The translations under genes and the position numbers were made by a program. From positions 1 through 55,199 of the forward strand of contig JAAAJB010000192.1 in NCBI GenBank assembly GCA_016098155.1: DNA of 55,199 bases, written 5' to 3'. Below are positions 10,257 through 21,551 of the stretch, piece by piece (within the stretch, counting starts at the first letter, position 1; each line of letters begins with the position of its first letter). The stretch comes from Actinomortierella ambigua (lineage: Eukaryota > Mortierellomycota > Mortierellomycetes > Mortierellales > Mortierellaceae). The notes under the pieces are model-generated. The model did not search any database and was not told the DNA's origin. It saw nothing but the letters and a program-made list of their open reading frames with translations.

Positions 10257-12464
10257 CTAGGCTTGGGCAGCCATGGGGCCCATGGGTCTTACGGACATGA
10301 ATTGGTCAAGAACCTCATCCGTGATAGCAGCCTTGCGCTATTAAAAGTAACAAAGAAGAAATAAAAAAGATAATTTAATAAACCATGGCGAGGTCAGACT
10401 AAGCATATTCTCTTCATCCTGGCAAGCAGTGTGCATCCATCCAAAACCAACCAACCAACAAAAGAAACAAGAAAGAACAAGAAAAAGATGTATAACTTTT
10501 TTTCTTACCTTCTGGAAGTCGCCAACAAACTCCTGCAGGACCTCAATGCAGCGCTTCTTGATCTCGGCGGTAGACAAGGTACCGGCCTCGTAGCTCCTCT
10601 TGATCTCGGCCAGCTCGTCATCGTTCTCGAGGAAGAACGACAGGTACTGGTAAGGGATATCGACGGTGGTGTTGCCTCCAAACTCCTCGTGCAGGGCCTT
10701 GGTCGCTCCACCGCCCGAGAAAGCATGGCGCGTAATCTTGTTCTTGATCTGCGCCGCCGTATCTGTCATGAAGATGGCCGAGCTATCGATCGATGCACTC
10801 ATCTTGGTGCCAGGTCCTTGCAAGGCCGGGAAGAACTTGGCGTGGATCAGGGCTGGCTTGGGATACTTGAGCTTGTGCGCCACATCACGCGTCAGACGGA
10901 AGTAAGGGTCCTGGTCAATCGCACAGGGAATCAAGCACGGAATGTCCGACTTTGTGCCAAAGATGTGAGGGAACGAGTTGGAGAACGATGGCGCAGCCTG
11001 GATCGACACGAAATGCGATTTGCCAATGTTGTCGCTCTCCACGAATCCAAACGTCGACTTGGACTGGCTGTAAGTGATGCAGCGCGAGATACGCACGACG
11101 TTGTGGTAGAAGGCGCCACTACACGAGCATCGTTTCATTGAAAGAAACGTGTGGTTAGCAAAAAAAAAGTTGTTGAAGCGATGACGACGAGGAGAGGTAA
11201 TTCCAAAACGAGGGGACAACATATCAGGTCGTCCAGAATGGTAGTTCTTCTTACCCAACATGGAGAAGGTCGGAAAAGATGAAGGTCTTTTCAGGGTTGA
11301 ATCCACAGGCAATGATATCCTTTGCGTTCTGGCGCGAGAACTTGATGCACTCCTCCAGCTTGAGGTTCTGCTTGAACAAAAACTTTTCGTCGTCTATGTT
11401 ATAGTTGAAGTCGTCCAGAAGCAGTGTTAGCTCACTGTCCTTTCTTAGTACGCATAAATTTTTTTTTCCTGTTGTGTATCATCGATCTGAGGCACGATAA
11501 GGTTGATGGAAATGAGCATCCACGAATCAAAATGTGTGAAGACAGCCTCCCAACACTTACCCGTCAGCTGAATGACCAAGGGGCAATCAAAAATATCTTG
11601 AAGGTATCTGTGTTCAAACATTGGTAAAAGAAAAAAAAAGGCGTGAGCTGCCTTGGTCCCTTATGTAACCCTTCATCTCAGAACAAGTCCATTACGAGAG
11701 CTTTCCGAGAGAGGATGTGTATGATTGAAGAAAAAAAAAGTGTTGCTTACTTGCAGAAGACAAAGGGAATCATGTGTCCAAGGTGCATGCTGTCGGACGA
11801 GGGTCCACGTCCAGTATACAGATAAAAGGGCTTCTTCTGCTCCAGGCGATCCAGGATGCGCGACAACTCACTGACCGTTTGAAAGAACAAGAAAGGGAAA
11901 GATGGGTTAGCCCAAGGCAGAACAGCAAGAATTTTCAAGGGGAGCCATGATCTAGTCCGATGAGCATGGATTACCGGTGAGAGAAGAAAACACCACGACG
12001 AAGCAGAATATGAGGCTTGCGGCCAGTAAGGCGCTCCAGACGCTCAAGCAGAGCCTCGTCGATATGGCGAGTGCCAAAAGCCTCGATCAGACGGTCATAG
12101 TCAATTCCTTGCTGCTTGCCATCGACAACGGCACCCTGAACGTTCCAGGGATCAACTAGAAACAGATAATCCATCAATGGGAGATAGAAAGGGGAAAACA
12201 GGTCAATTGAAGGGTTCTCCGAGGATCCTGCACATCCACAATGATCCTGCGCTCCTCCCTTACCGATCTGCTCGTGGGAGGCAGGTGCGGTGGTGGTCAC
12301 CTCGATGGTGGTCGCTTCCAGAGTACTAGAGAGAGGGGAATAGTCAGGCAGCCAGTTAGTCCTTGCACAGGGCATTGATGAGTGGCTCATGCGATGCGAG
12401 CATGCATAGACCAAGGGTGGATTTGGACATACGCAGTGACTTGGGTGACGGCAGGATCAGCCAT
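10257..12464 (-). CDS. Tryptophanyl-tRNA synthetase, cytoplasmic
   Basis: Eight exons give 423 aa: 12464-12433, 12325-12264, 12155-11975, 11870-11751, 11607-11561, 11393-11255, 11118-10509, 10337-10257, all phases consistent. The protein starts [11 protein letters not shown] and soon enters the conserved DPWNV segment, so there is no N-terminal WHEP domain. Class I signatures: [11 protein letters not shown] then MHLGHMIPF (HIGH equivalent, residues 112-127) and KMSAS at 299-303. Other eukaryotic TrpRS hallmarks are [57 protein letters not shown] and HAFSGGG. It charges tRNA-Trp in the cytosol. No mitochondrial presequence is visible; a separate mitochondrial enzyme is expected elsewhere. The gene diverges from the carboxypeptidase gene. 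Confidence 0.96.
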
Positions 12465-13492
12465 GGTAGCAAGGTGTTGATGAAGAGAGAGGAGTTTGGT
12501 GAATGAAAGAAGAAGCAACGGCAGCAGCAGCAGCAACGGCAGGAGGACTTGTGCCTTTTTCTACCATACATTCTGTGATGGAAATAATGGATTTTGACGA
12601 ACCTCTTGTCTGGAAATAAGCAAGGCAGTGACCCACTCTGACGGCAAAAGCCCGCCGCAGACAACAGGGCAATGGGGGTTGACAAGATCTGCTGGACTGA
12701 AGTTTCTGCTACCTGCCTGCCTGCCTGCGTGCGGCAAGAAAAGAGGGAGAATGAGCAAGCCAGTATCATACAGGGTGACTGAATACCGCCGACTTACGTT
12801 TCTCACGCACAAAACGGTGTTTCTTTCCCAAATAGGGTGCAGAACATGGGTCGCTTTCATAAGACGCGCTGCAGCAGGGTGTATGTTGTTTAGTCTACCC
12901 ACGGTTCTGTCTCTCTGCGCTCACCCTCGCTCTCTCTGTACTGTACTCTCTCTCTCTGTACTCTCACTCACTCACTCACTCACTCACTCTCTCTCTCTCT
13001 CAATCATCGATAAGAGGGAAACAGGAGAAAACAACAGTTGGACAGATATCATGGCCAAGCATTGGGCAGAGAGGATTGCTAGACTTTTCTCCGATACTCT
13101 TATGCATGATACGCTCCCCTTCTACCTTTTCCCTCTTACATCCATGCTGCATGGCCATGTCCCGTAAAGTGAGAGTGTAGGTGGTTAGGTCCGGGCAAAC
13201 ACGACAAGGATCTCTCCCTCACCCGCTTTTACTCTCTCCCAGCCAAAATGTCATTCGACTCGACGCCCTCCCTCCTTTCATACGCAGAGTTTATTACACT
13301 TTTGACTCTCACCCTCTCTCATTCACCTCTCTCACCTTCTCCATTCATTCCATTCACCCTCACCTCATTCCACCTGTCCAGCCATCTCTTTTCCACTCTC
13401 CCTTTCTCCCCTACATACTCCTCTGCTCCCTTTTCCCCCTCCCACCCCCCTCTCTATCTATCTATCTGTCTCTCTCTCCAGTTTAAACAGCC
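12465..13492. promoter_or_regulatory. Divergent intergenic region TrpRS / carboxypeptidase
   Basis: About 1 kb between outward-facing starts. The half nearer the carboxypeptidase is strongly C/T-biased on the + strand, with a (CTCA)n stretch at 12963-12988 and CT runs up to the ATG. A 179-codon open frame at 12628-13167 has low-complexity, repeat-driven composition and no recognisable domain; I do not treat it as a gene. Confidence 0.5.
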
Positions 13493-14981
13493 ATGCGCCC
13501 CGTATTGTCCGTGACCACCGTGTCGCTGGCGTGCTGTGCACTTTTGGCACACTCGTTCCCGTTCCACTCACTCAGCCATGACGACAGCTTGCTGGGAGAG
13601 CAGCGACAGCGCCCAATGGGTCCTGGCCGCATTCATACCCCCTCTGTCCTTGACAACAACAACCCACTCAGTGGTAACACTGCCGGGGACTATGCTCGCT
13701 TTGATAACCATCGCGTCTATCGAGTCGAGATCTCCTCCATGGACGAGCTCAAGAAGCTGGAGGCCCTTGTCGAGGTGAGAACATTTATCCTTTTCTTTCT
13801 TTTTATTATTGGCACCTTCCGGCCCTTCCTCCTCCGATGGTCTTTCCCACCTCTCATGGGCGCTGCCCCATCCCATCCGCCTTCCCTTCCCCTCCCCTCC
13901 CTTCCCTTCCCTCCCAGAGCTGCATTTCGTTTTCTCACTTCACCCCAACCGTTGGAGACAACAGAATATGCGACCCTTTTCCTCCTATTGGGTCCATGCG
14001 ATATGGCTCGACCGCCACGTACCTACCCACACTATTCAACGCTTTACTGCCATGCTTTTTTCCGTCCCCCCCCCCTTCAGTCCCCCAGAAGATGCTCTCG
14101 GACCACCTTCCCCCCCCCCTTTTTTTCCCCTCCTACTTGATGAGCACCAATGACATTTTTTTTCCTCTCTCGTAAACACATGCATTTCATATACGACATT
14201 TTTTTCACACCTTTTTTTTTGTTTGTTGTTGGTACCACAACGCTTTTTCCAGGCAGAAAACTTGGATCTTTGGACCAATCTGCGCATCGGCACAGTCGAT
14301 GTACGCGTACCCGCAGACAAGGTGGCGCTCTTTGAAGAAGCGACCAATCACTTTGTCGCTGGTGGACCCGGCGCTGCTGCAACGGTGATGATTCCTAATC
14401 TGCAGGACCTGATCCCACACCAGGCACCATCAGCAGCAGCAACAAGCTCGCCGCCGGTTGTTCCATGGAATTACACCGACAATTCCTTCTGGACCCAGTA
14501 TCACGATATGGCCACGCTGAACAACTTTACAGAGGCCATGATCAAGGAATTTCCTCAGCTTTGCAAGCGAGTCTCCATTGGCAAGACCTATGAGGGCCGT
14601 GAGGTCTTTGGCATGGTCCTGCATGGATACAAGGACCGCAAGAAGGAGAGAGATGGCCGCTCTCACAGGAAGAAGAAGAAGAAGCACGGCCACAAGAAAA
14701 AGAGCCACAAGGATAAGCACAAGAAGAAGAATAAGAAGAGCCACCACCACAAGGGCAAGAAGCACGGAAAGAAGCATGGCAAGAAATGGGCCACGCCGGC
14801 GCCTGCAGACTCGGAGGAGCGCCTGTCCCTCCCCAGCCAGCACGAGAAGGAGAACGGCTGGGGTATCTGGAAGTGGATCGAGTCCTGGTTTAAGGAAGAG
14901 GAGGACGATGAAGACTATGAGCTTGATCTTGATCTTGACGAGGACGAAGTGAGCTCTGAATGGGAAGAGGTTTACGACGAC

Positions 14982-15013
<32 letters not shown>

Positions 15014-16419
15014 GGATAGCGATGACAGCGATGATGATAGCGACGATGAAGAGGATGATGAGTCGGAGCTGGATGAGCGCTTTAGCCGTCTGTGGGATGC
15101 CATGAAGCTGCCCAACATTTCACGCAAGCCCAGCAAGCCCAAAAAGCACCCCAAGGGTATTGTGATCCACGGTGGTCAACATGCCAGAGGTAATTAAACA
15201 CGATAAGGGGACAAAAAAAAGACCCACTTGATGAAGACGTTTGTATTTGGTTGTAACTAACTTCTCTCCTTTCTTCCCTTTTCCTCCTTTGTAGAATGGA
15301 TTGGCCCAGCTGTAGTGACCTATTTGGCCAAGGAGCTCATCAAGGGCTACCGCAAGAACAAGAAAATCACCCGTATTTTGGACCGGTTTGAGTTCACCAT
15401 TGTTCCTGTCCTGAACGCCGATGGTTATGTCTACACGTGGGAACACAATCGCATGTGGCGCAAGAACCGCCAACCTACCTCTGTCCCATTCTGCCCTGGA
15501 ATTGTATGTTGGAAGGGGGGGAGGGGGAGGAGGATGACAACAGGTGGAGTGGAGGGGGGGTAGTAGGGCGACACTCCCTGCTTTCGTTTAATTGTGTTTC
15601 TTTGGAAGCTTCGATGGAGGGAGGTCTCCATGGTTCATGATACTTCTTCCGGTCTGACTCTTTTGTCTTTGGTTCTAAACTCGCTTTTCTTTCTTTTTTC
15701 CCCCCTTTCCTCCCCACCTTCTACCTCGGAATGATAGGACCCAAACCGCAACTGGGGATACAAGTGGAACACTGGAGGAAGCTCTGGCAATCCCTGCAAC
15801 GAGGGATACCATGGCCCCGAGGCCTTTGCTGCTGCTGAGCCGCGCATGATGGCCGACTATATCAAGAAGAAGGACAACGTTGTTGGCTATATTGATTTCC
15901 ACGCCTACAGTCAACTTTGTAAGTCCTTTTTTTTATTATTATTCTCATGTGTATGATTATCGCCGCTATAATCCCCCCCCCCACAACCCCCACCCCTTAT
16001 TTTCACTATCTAACCAATATCCATCCAATCAACCTCGCTCTTCTTTTAAAACCACCTTACAAAAAAAATAATAAGGGATGTCACCATTTGGCGCCGACTG
16101 CAGCCAAACGCCCAAGGACGAGGAAGATATTCTGGAGGGCGGCATTGGGGCGGCCAAAGCGCTGTTTGACATGCATGGCAAGAAGTTTGCGGTAGGATCG
16201 GTGTGTAACATCATCTACCAGGCCAGTGGTGGGTCCCTGGACTGGACCTATGCCGAGGGCAAGGTCAAGTACTCGTACGCGGTCGAGTTGCGCGACACGG
16301 GCCGTCATGGGTTCCTGTTGCCTGAGGAGGAGATCCTGCCCTCGGGCGAGGAGACCACGGCTGCCGTCGTCTACCTCATGAACTTTATCCGTTTGCGTGA
16401 GAAGCAATGGGGATTCTAG
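13493..16419 (+). CDS. Secreted M14 metallocarboxypeptidase with a giant charged insertion
   Basis: Five exons give 650 aa: 13493-13774, 14253-15189, 15295-15503, 15738-15918, 16076-16419. A signal peptide (VTTVSLACCALLAHS) and an activation-peptide-like region (RVEISSMDELKKLEAL, TVDVRVPADKVALFEE) precede the catalytic domain. Zinc and catalytic residues are intact: His404 and Glu407 (HGGQHAREW), Arg459 (NRMWRKNR), Asn479-Arg480 (DPNRNWGYKWN), His531 (IDFHAYSQL), Glu607 (YAVELRDTG). It should remove C-terminal residues from peptides outside the cell or in the vacuole, after loss of the propeptide. The oddity is residues about 221-393, between GMVLHGY and GIVIHGG: a Lys/His-rich arm, a Trp-containing linker, then an Asp/Glu arm with 12 consecutive Asp. 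Related enzymes have a short loop there. The frame is open throughout, with no intron consensus that would remove it. Acceptor 16075 (AATAAG) is A-rich. Confidence 0.93.
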
Positions 16420-16784
16420 AAAGGGTAGCGGTAAAAAAAACAAAAACAGAAGGGACCGCCTACCCGCGCCCCCTACAGTGTTTTTATTATTCTCCTTCCT
16501 TTCCTTTTCCTTATTTTTTCCCACTGCCTTTTTTTTTTCTGTACAATTCCCTTCAAAATAGTAGCAAACGAATAGTCTTCCCCCCCCCTCCCCCATCGTT
16601 ATCATACACATCAAAATATCAGTTTTTTCTTTCTTTCCATCACCAAGAAGAGGATGAACATTGTGGTGCATTCTCCCACGCACAGGGGGTATGCATAAAC
16701 CCCATTTTCTGCGCTCGACCCTCTTCTTCTTCTCCCCCCTATTATTTGTTTGTATTTTTTTTGCATGGTTTTGTTCGAAGGATT
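16420..16784. other. Convergent 3' intergenic region
   Basis: 365 bases between the stop codons of the carboxypeptidase (+) and the WSC protein (-). C/T-rich with homopolymer runs; no canonical AATAAA on either strand and no further gene seen. Confidence 0.5.
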
Positions 16785-19178
16785 TTACTCCGCTTCGTGA
16801 ATAAGGATACGCGGTGGTGGTGGAGAGGTGCCAAGCATCGTCATCGTTGACGACGAATGAGAACTCCGGCGGCGCATTGGCTCTGGGGGACGAAGGTATT
16901 GCGGCGATGGAGGGGATGCTATCGTTGCTGCTGATGTGTTTGGGAGTGAAGAAGAAGAAGAGGAAAAGGCTACCGCCGAGGAAGTGGACCCCAGCAGCGG
17001 CGAGGTGGAGGATGTCGAAGTCGAGGTCGAAGAAGGCGAGCGGGGGTATACACTACCGACGACCACGGCCGGGGTTTTGTTCTGGTGGCTTTTGTGTCCA
17101 TCATCTGCTCCTCGAGTTTCTTCCTCTCCTTCCTCTCCCTCGTCTTCTTCTTCGCTAGTCTGCCCATCGTCCCCCTCGCTATCGTCATCATGGTCACGGC
17201 GCTCGTGAACGGGTATATGGCCGCTACCGGTGGCATAAGGCGATGCTGGCGGAGGGTAATAGGGGCGGGAATACGGCAGCGACCACTCGAGACCATAAAG
17301 GTCTTCGTCGCCGTGGCTGGCACTGCTGCTATTGTTGGTATTGGTGGTCGTCAGGAGCCCGACCAAAGGCGAGGGTGGGGCTGACTCTTGTGCAGAGATC
17401 GGTGGAAGATGATGGACAGAACGCCGCCGTGCAGAATTCCGCGATGACGGTGGCAGCTGCGGGGATCGTTGTTGAGGGTGGGTCGCTGTATGGTTCGGCG
17501 CTGCCTGCAAGATCAAAGCCTCCGTTGCTGTGGCCGAGGGTGTCGTGGGCGATGATGGTGCGACCGATGATGGTGCTTGCAATGAGGTGGTGGTATTAGT
17601 GGTGATAGGAAGGATAGGACTGGTACCGCCACTTCCCTGACGATGGTGATGGTGGTGGTGGTGCTTCAGCGGAGAAATAGGCGATACTGGTGATACTGGA
17701 GAAACGGGTGCGATCGTGGGGTGATGGTGGTGATGGCCATACGGCGGTGATAGCGCCGTCCCTCCTGCTCCAAATTTCCCAGTGCCTGTCTCGACTCGCA
17801 GTCCTCCTCGTCCTCCTACTGCTCCAGAGGGCGCTGGGCCATGATGGCCACCCTTGAGCGCTACAACGCCGGGCCGTCGCTTTTGCCGACTCGATCGGCG
17901 ATGTGCGAGGGCATGGTTGCTCGGAGAAGAAGTCGCTGCCAGGGGTACCATCGATTCTTCTACGGCGTCTGGCGATGGTGGTGAAGCGCCGCCTGTGGGT
18001 GATCGAGGACGAGACACTGTTCCTGCTTCTACTGTTGCTGCTACTACCGCTGACTCCGCTCTTAGCGTCGTCATGGGTGTACCACTAGCTAATGTCGTTA
18101 GTGTTGGCACGGTTGCACCGACTGAATCGACCACCATGTCATCGTCGTCGGAGTCAAAAGCCCCTCCTCGAACAGTCTCTTGAAGAAACAGGTTTCCAAC
18201 CGAACTCCGCCGCTGGTCACGCTGCTGCTGTTGTAGCTTAATGCCTCCGGGCGAGGATGGAGAAGATAAGGTGAGAACAGCTGTATTTGCGCCATGATAA
18301 CTCAATCCCTTGGTGGCGGTGGATGTCGCATTGTTATTGTTGCTGTAGTTGCTGTAATTGTTATTGTTGTTAGACGCATTGTTTATCACAGATGTTGGAT
18401 GACAAGGGTGCAACACAGGATAACTTGATGGTAAACCCTTTTCCGAGACAATACCACCAGTACCACTGTTGTGGTTGACGTTGTTCCTGAGAATGTTGCC
18501 GCCAAAGTTCCTTGTCAAATCGCCTGCCCTCACTCCTCCTGCTCCGCCTCCTCCTCCTCTACCGTCCAACAACGATCCTACTGCTCTTGTCTGGGCTCGC
18601 CTACGCTTCATGACAAGCAACAACACTCCGCACGCTAGCACGACCACCGATCCAACAATCGACCCAATAACGACTGCCGACGACTGACCCACACTTGTCC
18701 CACCACCACTGCCAGAGGAAGTTTCGCCATCGATTCCATCATGGTCAGGATGTGTCGGCAATTCCGTCGGGCCCACTGTTCCCCCGTCTCCTCCTCCTGT
18801 CGAGGTCGAGCCAGGCGGGATCTTTCCCGTATAGTTCCCGACCTTGTACACGCTATTGACACTGGCACCGCCACACCACTCGACCAACCCACCAGCGACA
18901 ATGGTATTGGGAGGACAGGCCGTTGAGCACTCTGCGGGTGAGATGGCTAGGCCATAGTGACCCTTCTCGTCGCCGCAGGTACAGACGGTGCCATTGCGGA
19001 TCCCTGCATAGGCCCACGTGCCAATGGCACAGTGCAGCAGGCAGGCCTCGGGCCCGCTGACCGTCAGCGGTGGCTCACCGGACAGATCGGGCTTGGAGGG
19101 GTCTTCCTGGAAACATCCCTGGTATTCTGGCGGTGTGTCGATCGTGCCAATGGCCATCGAGTCGAAACATACACACAA
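16785..19178 (-). CDS. WSC-domain single-pass membrane protein (cell-wall sensor-like)
   Basis: One long exon, 797 codons counted from an in-frame TTG at 19178; the first in-frame ATG is 19157 (MAIGTIDTPPEYQGCF). A WSC domain fills residues about 17-115: YQGCF, EACLLHC, WAYAGI, VCTCGD, AECSTACP and WCGGASVNSVYKVG give the usual eight cysteines. A Ser/Gly/Thr stalk follows, then a membrane span (about 168-190, AVVIGSIVGSVVVLACGVLLLV) ending in KRRR. The cytoplasmic tail of about 600 residues is low complexity: Asn runs, HHHHH and HHHHHHH, SPVSPVSPISP repeats, acidic clusters. This matches the layout of yeast Wsc sensors, which bind wall glucan and signal to Rho1. No signal peptide is visible. 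The frame is open upstream of the ATG to an acceptor-like CAAAACAG near 19200, so an upstream exon probably supplies it. The true start is unresolved. Confidence 0.8.
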   Translation of the reverse strand: MCVCFDSMAIGTIDTPPEYQGCFQEDPSKPDLSGEPPLTVSGPEACLLHCAIGTWAYAGIRNGTVCTCGDEKGHYGLAISPAECSTACPPNTIVAGGLVEWCGGASVNSVYKVGNYTGKIPPGSTSTGGGDGGTVGPTELPTHPDHDGIDGETSSGSGGGTSVGQSSAVVIGSIVGSVVVLACGVLLLVMKRRRAQTRAVGSLLDGRGGGGGAGGVRAGDLTRNFGGNILRNNVNHNSGTGGIVSEKGLPSSYPVLHPCHPTSVINNASNNNNNYSNYSNNNNATSTATKGLSYHGANTAVLTLSSPSSPGGIKLQQQQRDQRRSSVGNLFLQETVRGGAFDSDDDDMVVDSVGATVPTLTTLASGTPMTTLRAESAVVAATVEAGTVSRPRSPTGGASPPSPDAVEESMVPLAATSSPSNHALAHRRSSRQKRRPGVVALKGGHHGPAPSGAVGGRGGLRVETGTGKFGAGGTALSPPYGHHHHHPTIAPVSPVSPVSPISPLKHHHHHHHRQGSGGTSPILPITTNTTTSLQAPSSVAPSSPTTPSATATEALILQAAPNHTATHPQQRSPQLPPSSRNSARRRSVHHLPPISAQESAPPSPLVGLLTTTNTNNSSSASHGDEDLYGLEWSLPYSRPYYPPPASPYATGSGHIPVHERRDHDDDSEGDDGQTSEEEDEGEEGEEETRGADDGHKSHQNKTPAVVVGSVYPRSPSSTSTSTSSTSPLLGSTSSAVAFSSSSSSLPNTSAATIASPPSPQYLRPPEPMRRRSSHSSSTMTMLGTSPPPPRILIHEAE

Positions 19179-20109
19179 AGAAAAAAAAATCCCCGAGGCT
19201 GTTTTGAAGAGTGAGAGTGGGAGTGAGAGCGAGAGTGAGAGTGAGAATGAGAGTGCGTGAGGATGGTCTGTTGGTTTAGTGTGTGGTAGATACTTTAAGA
19301 GGGAGGGGGCATAATGGGAGGGGGGGACAGACTGCTATAGATAGAGTGGACAAGGGATTAAGGTGGGGGTCAAGGGGCGAGTTGTGGAGGTATGAAAGGA
19401 CGGATAGGATGCTAGTTGGTAGGCAGTGTCCGTCGTGAGAGCAAGCGGAGGTGAAGATGCTTGAGTGAAGAGAGGGGAGGGGGGAAGGGTGAAGAAAAGA
19501 AAGAAGGAAAGAGAGAAAAGTCTTTCCCCTGTACACTGTTAGACTGAGAAGAGAGAGTCTCCCCTCTCCCAAATTGTGAATCCCCGGTAATGGACAGGAG
19601 GAACAGCAGCAGAAAGCAGACAAACAGATGGGAAAGGGGGAAAGAGAGAAAAGGGAACAATTGATGGCAAATCAGAATTTCTGGAGGTTCCATCAAAGAA
19701 GGTTTCATCCATGTCATTCATTTTTGTTATTTGTCGCTCTCCCCGTCTCTCTCCCAGTCTCTCTTTTCAGGTCTACATCTTTCCATTGTGTTGTTGTCAT
19801 ATATTGACATCTCTACAACAGGAATGCCTCCCGATATGGATTGACCATGACAACAACCACGCTACTACAAAGAGGATCAAGGCCTCTTGTCCTCGCCCCT
19901 TCCACCTCCACCTCCTCCTCTTCCTCTGCCCCACATGGAGGCCATGTGTTCCGTAGACGGTCACAAAGCGCCATCCTTTGGATATCGCAACAACATTGTT
20001 CCCGCACCTAGAATACCGTTTTGACTATGAAGACGGAACACGCTAATAACACAACCTTGAAAGGCATAGCGCAGTGGGTTGTGTTCACAACTCTTTGCAC
20101 CAGCCACAG
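19179..20109. other. Intergenic region between WSC protein and RAD4
   Basis: 931 bases. Next to the WSC gene it is purine-rich on the + strand (pyrimidine-rich in the WSC sense), as expected for its 5' flank, including a GAGTGA/GAGAGT array at 19210-19255. A missing 5' exon of the WSC gene should lie here; I found no exon with clear donor, ATG and signal peptide together. Confidence 0.45.
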
Positions 20110-21519
20110 CTAGTCCACCATGAACCCTGCACCACTACCCACTCCAGCATATTCATCGGCACCTTGACCACCTTGCTCATCTTGGTCCTCCTCGACTTTG
20201 CGCCCCTTGCCCTTTCGATCCACGACCATAGCGGCGCCAGCAGATGATGGACTCGCCTTCCCCTGAGTTCGGGTGCTTGGCCCTTGGCCTTCTTCATCGC
20301 TCTCTTCGTCGTCATCACTTTCCACCCTCTTGGGCTCCCACTTGCTCTCCTTCTCGGGATCAAACACGCCATCCTTGGTGACGGATGACGACATTGACAA
20401 TGTCGAAGATGGGTCGCCATACTCATCCTGAAGACGAGCACGCACCAAGACGCCCATAACGAGCTTTCGCCATCTCTTCAGTACCTCCACCCGAAGCTTC
20501 TTGCGTGCCTCCTCGTCTGCATGCTGTGAAACCTCGCGGAAGGCATCCTGGACCAGATCGCTACTCTCTGCTGGCACCACAATGCCGTCCACCACTGGCA
20601 CCGATCGCCGAGACTGAAAGTCAAACCCTGTCTACATGACGTAGAATGAAAGATATCACGCATCAAAAGCAATCGTGTGTGAGTGATAAGCGTCCAACAC
20701 CATGAATCTCTGATAGTACACGTGAATTGCAAGTTGCTCCTTAACATACCACTGCTTCGGCATAATCAACACCCAGTTGGCGCGCAATCTTGGCGATACC
20801 TCGGCCTATGGTGGAGATGAGAGAGACAACCCGTACATAATGAATTAGATCAGTGCATTTTTTTCTTTTTGTCCTTGAGTGTATTCACCTCCTTGGGCTC
20901 AAGCCCCCCTCTCTCTCTCTCTCTCTACAGTGCACGGATAATCATTACCTCGAAGATGGACACCTCCAATTGGCACCATAGCTGGTGTAAAGATATCCAG
21001 ACGACCGTATTGGTTGCGAGGCACAATGCCATCGACCACCCATGGTGGCTTGTACGGCTCCGTTTGCCACTCACCCCAGAGTGGTACCTGATCGCCGTCG
21101 GCTGTGGCGACAACATCGTCGTCGAGATCCATGCTACTACTGGCTGGCGATCCTTCACGGGACGAAGCCGCCTTGCCCGTCCACTGTCCTCCTACTCCCC
21201 TTTCTGAGCCGTCACCAGACAAGGCCTTTTGCTGCTGAAGGCGCATCTGGAGAATCGTGGCTGGACGGGCCTTGGCCCATTTTGCAGGAATCTGCTCTTC
21301 TGACTTGATCTCGCGGGCTCGCTTGAGCCATTGCTCCTTAGACCGGACATGCTTGACGCAGCTCCGTGGATAGATGGCCTCGCCTCTGATGTGACCCAGC
21401 ACTGGTTTCTTTGGATGTAGCACTTCAAACTTCTTCAAGTGGCGCTCCAACGCATAGCTAAGTAGTTTGTTTTGTAAGAAGAATGAGAATAAAAAGAATG
21501 ATCAGATGAGTTGATATTA

Positions 21520-21551
<32 letters not shown>

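Noticed and set aside
12628..13167. 179-codon + strand frame upstream of the carboxypeptidase
   Set aside because: Runs through CTCA and CT repeats (Ser-Leu-Thr-His runs), starts opposite the TrpRS 5' flank and resembles no family.
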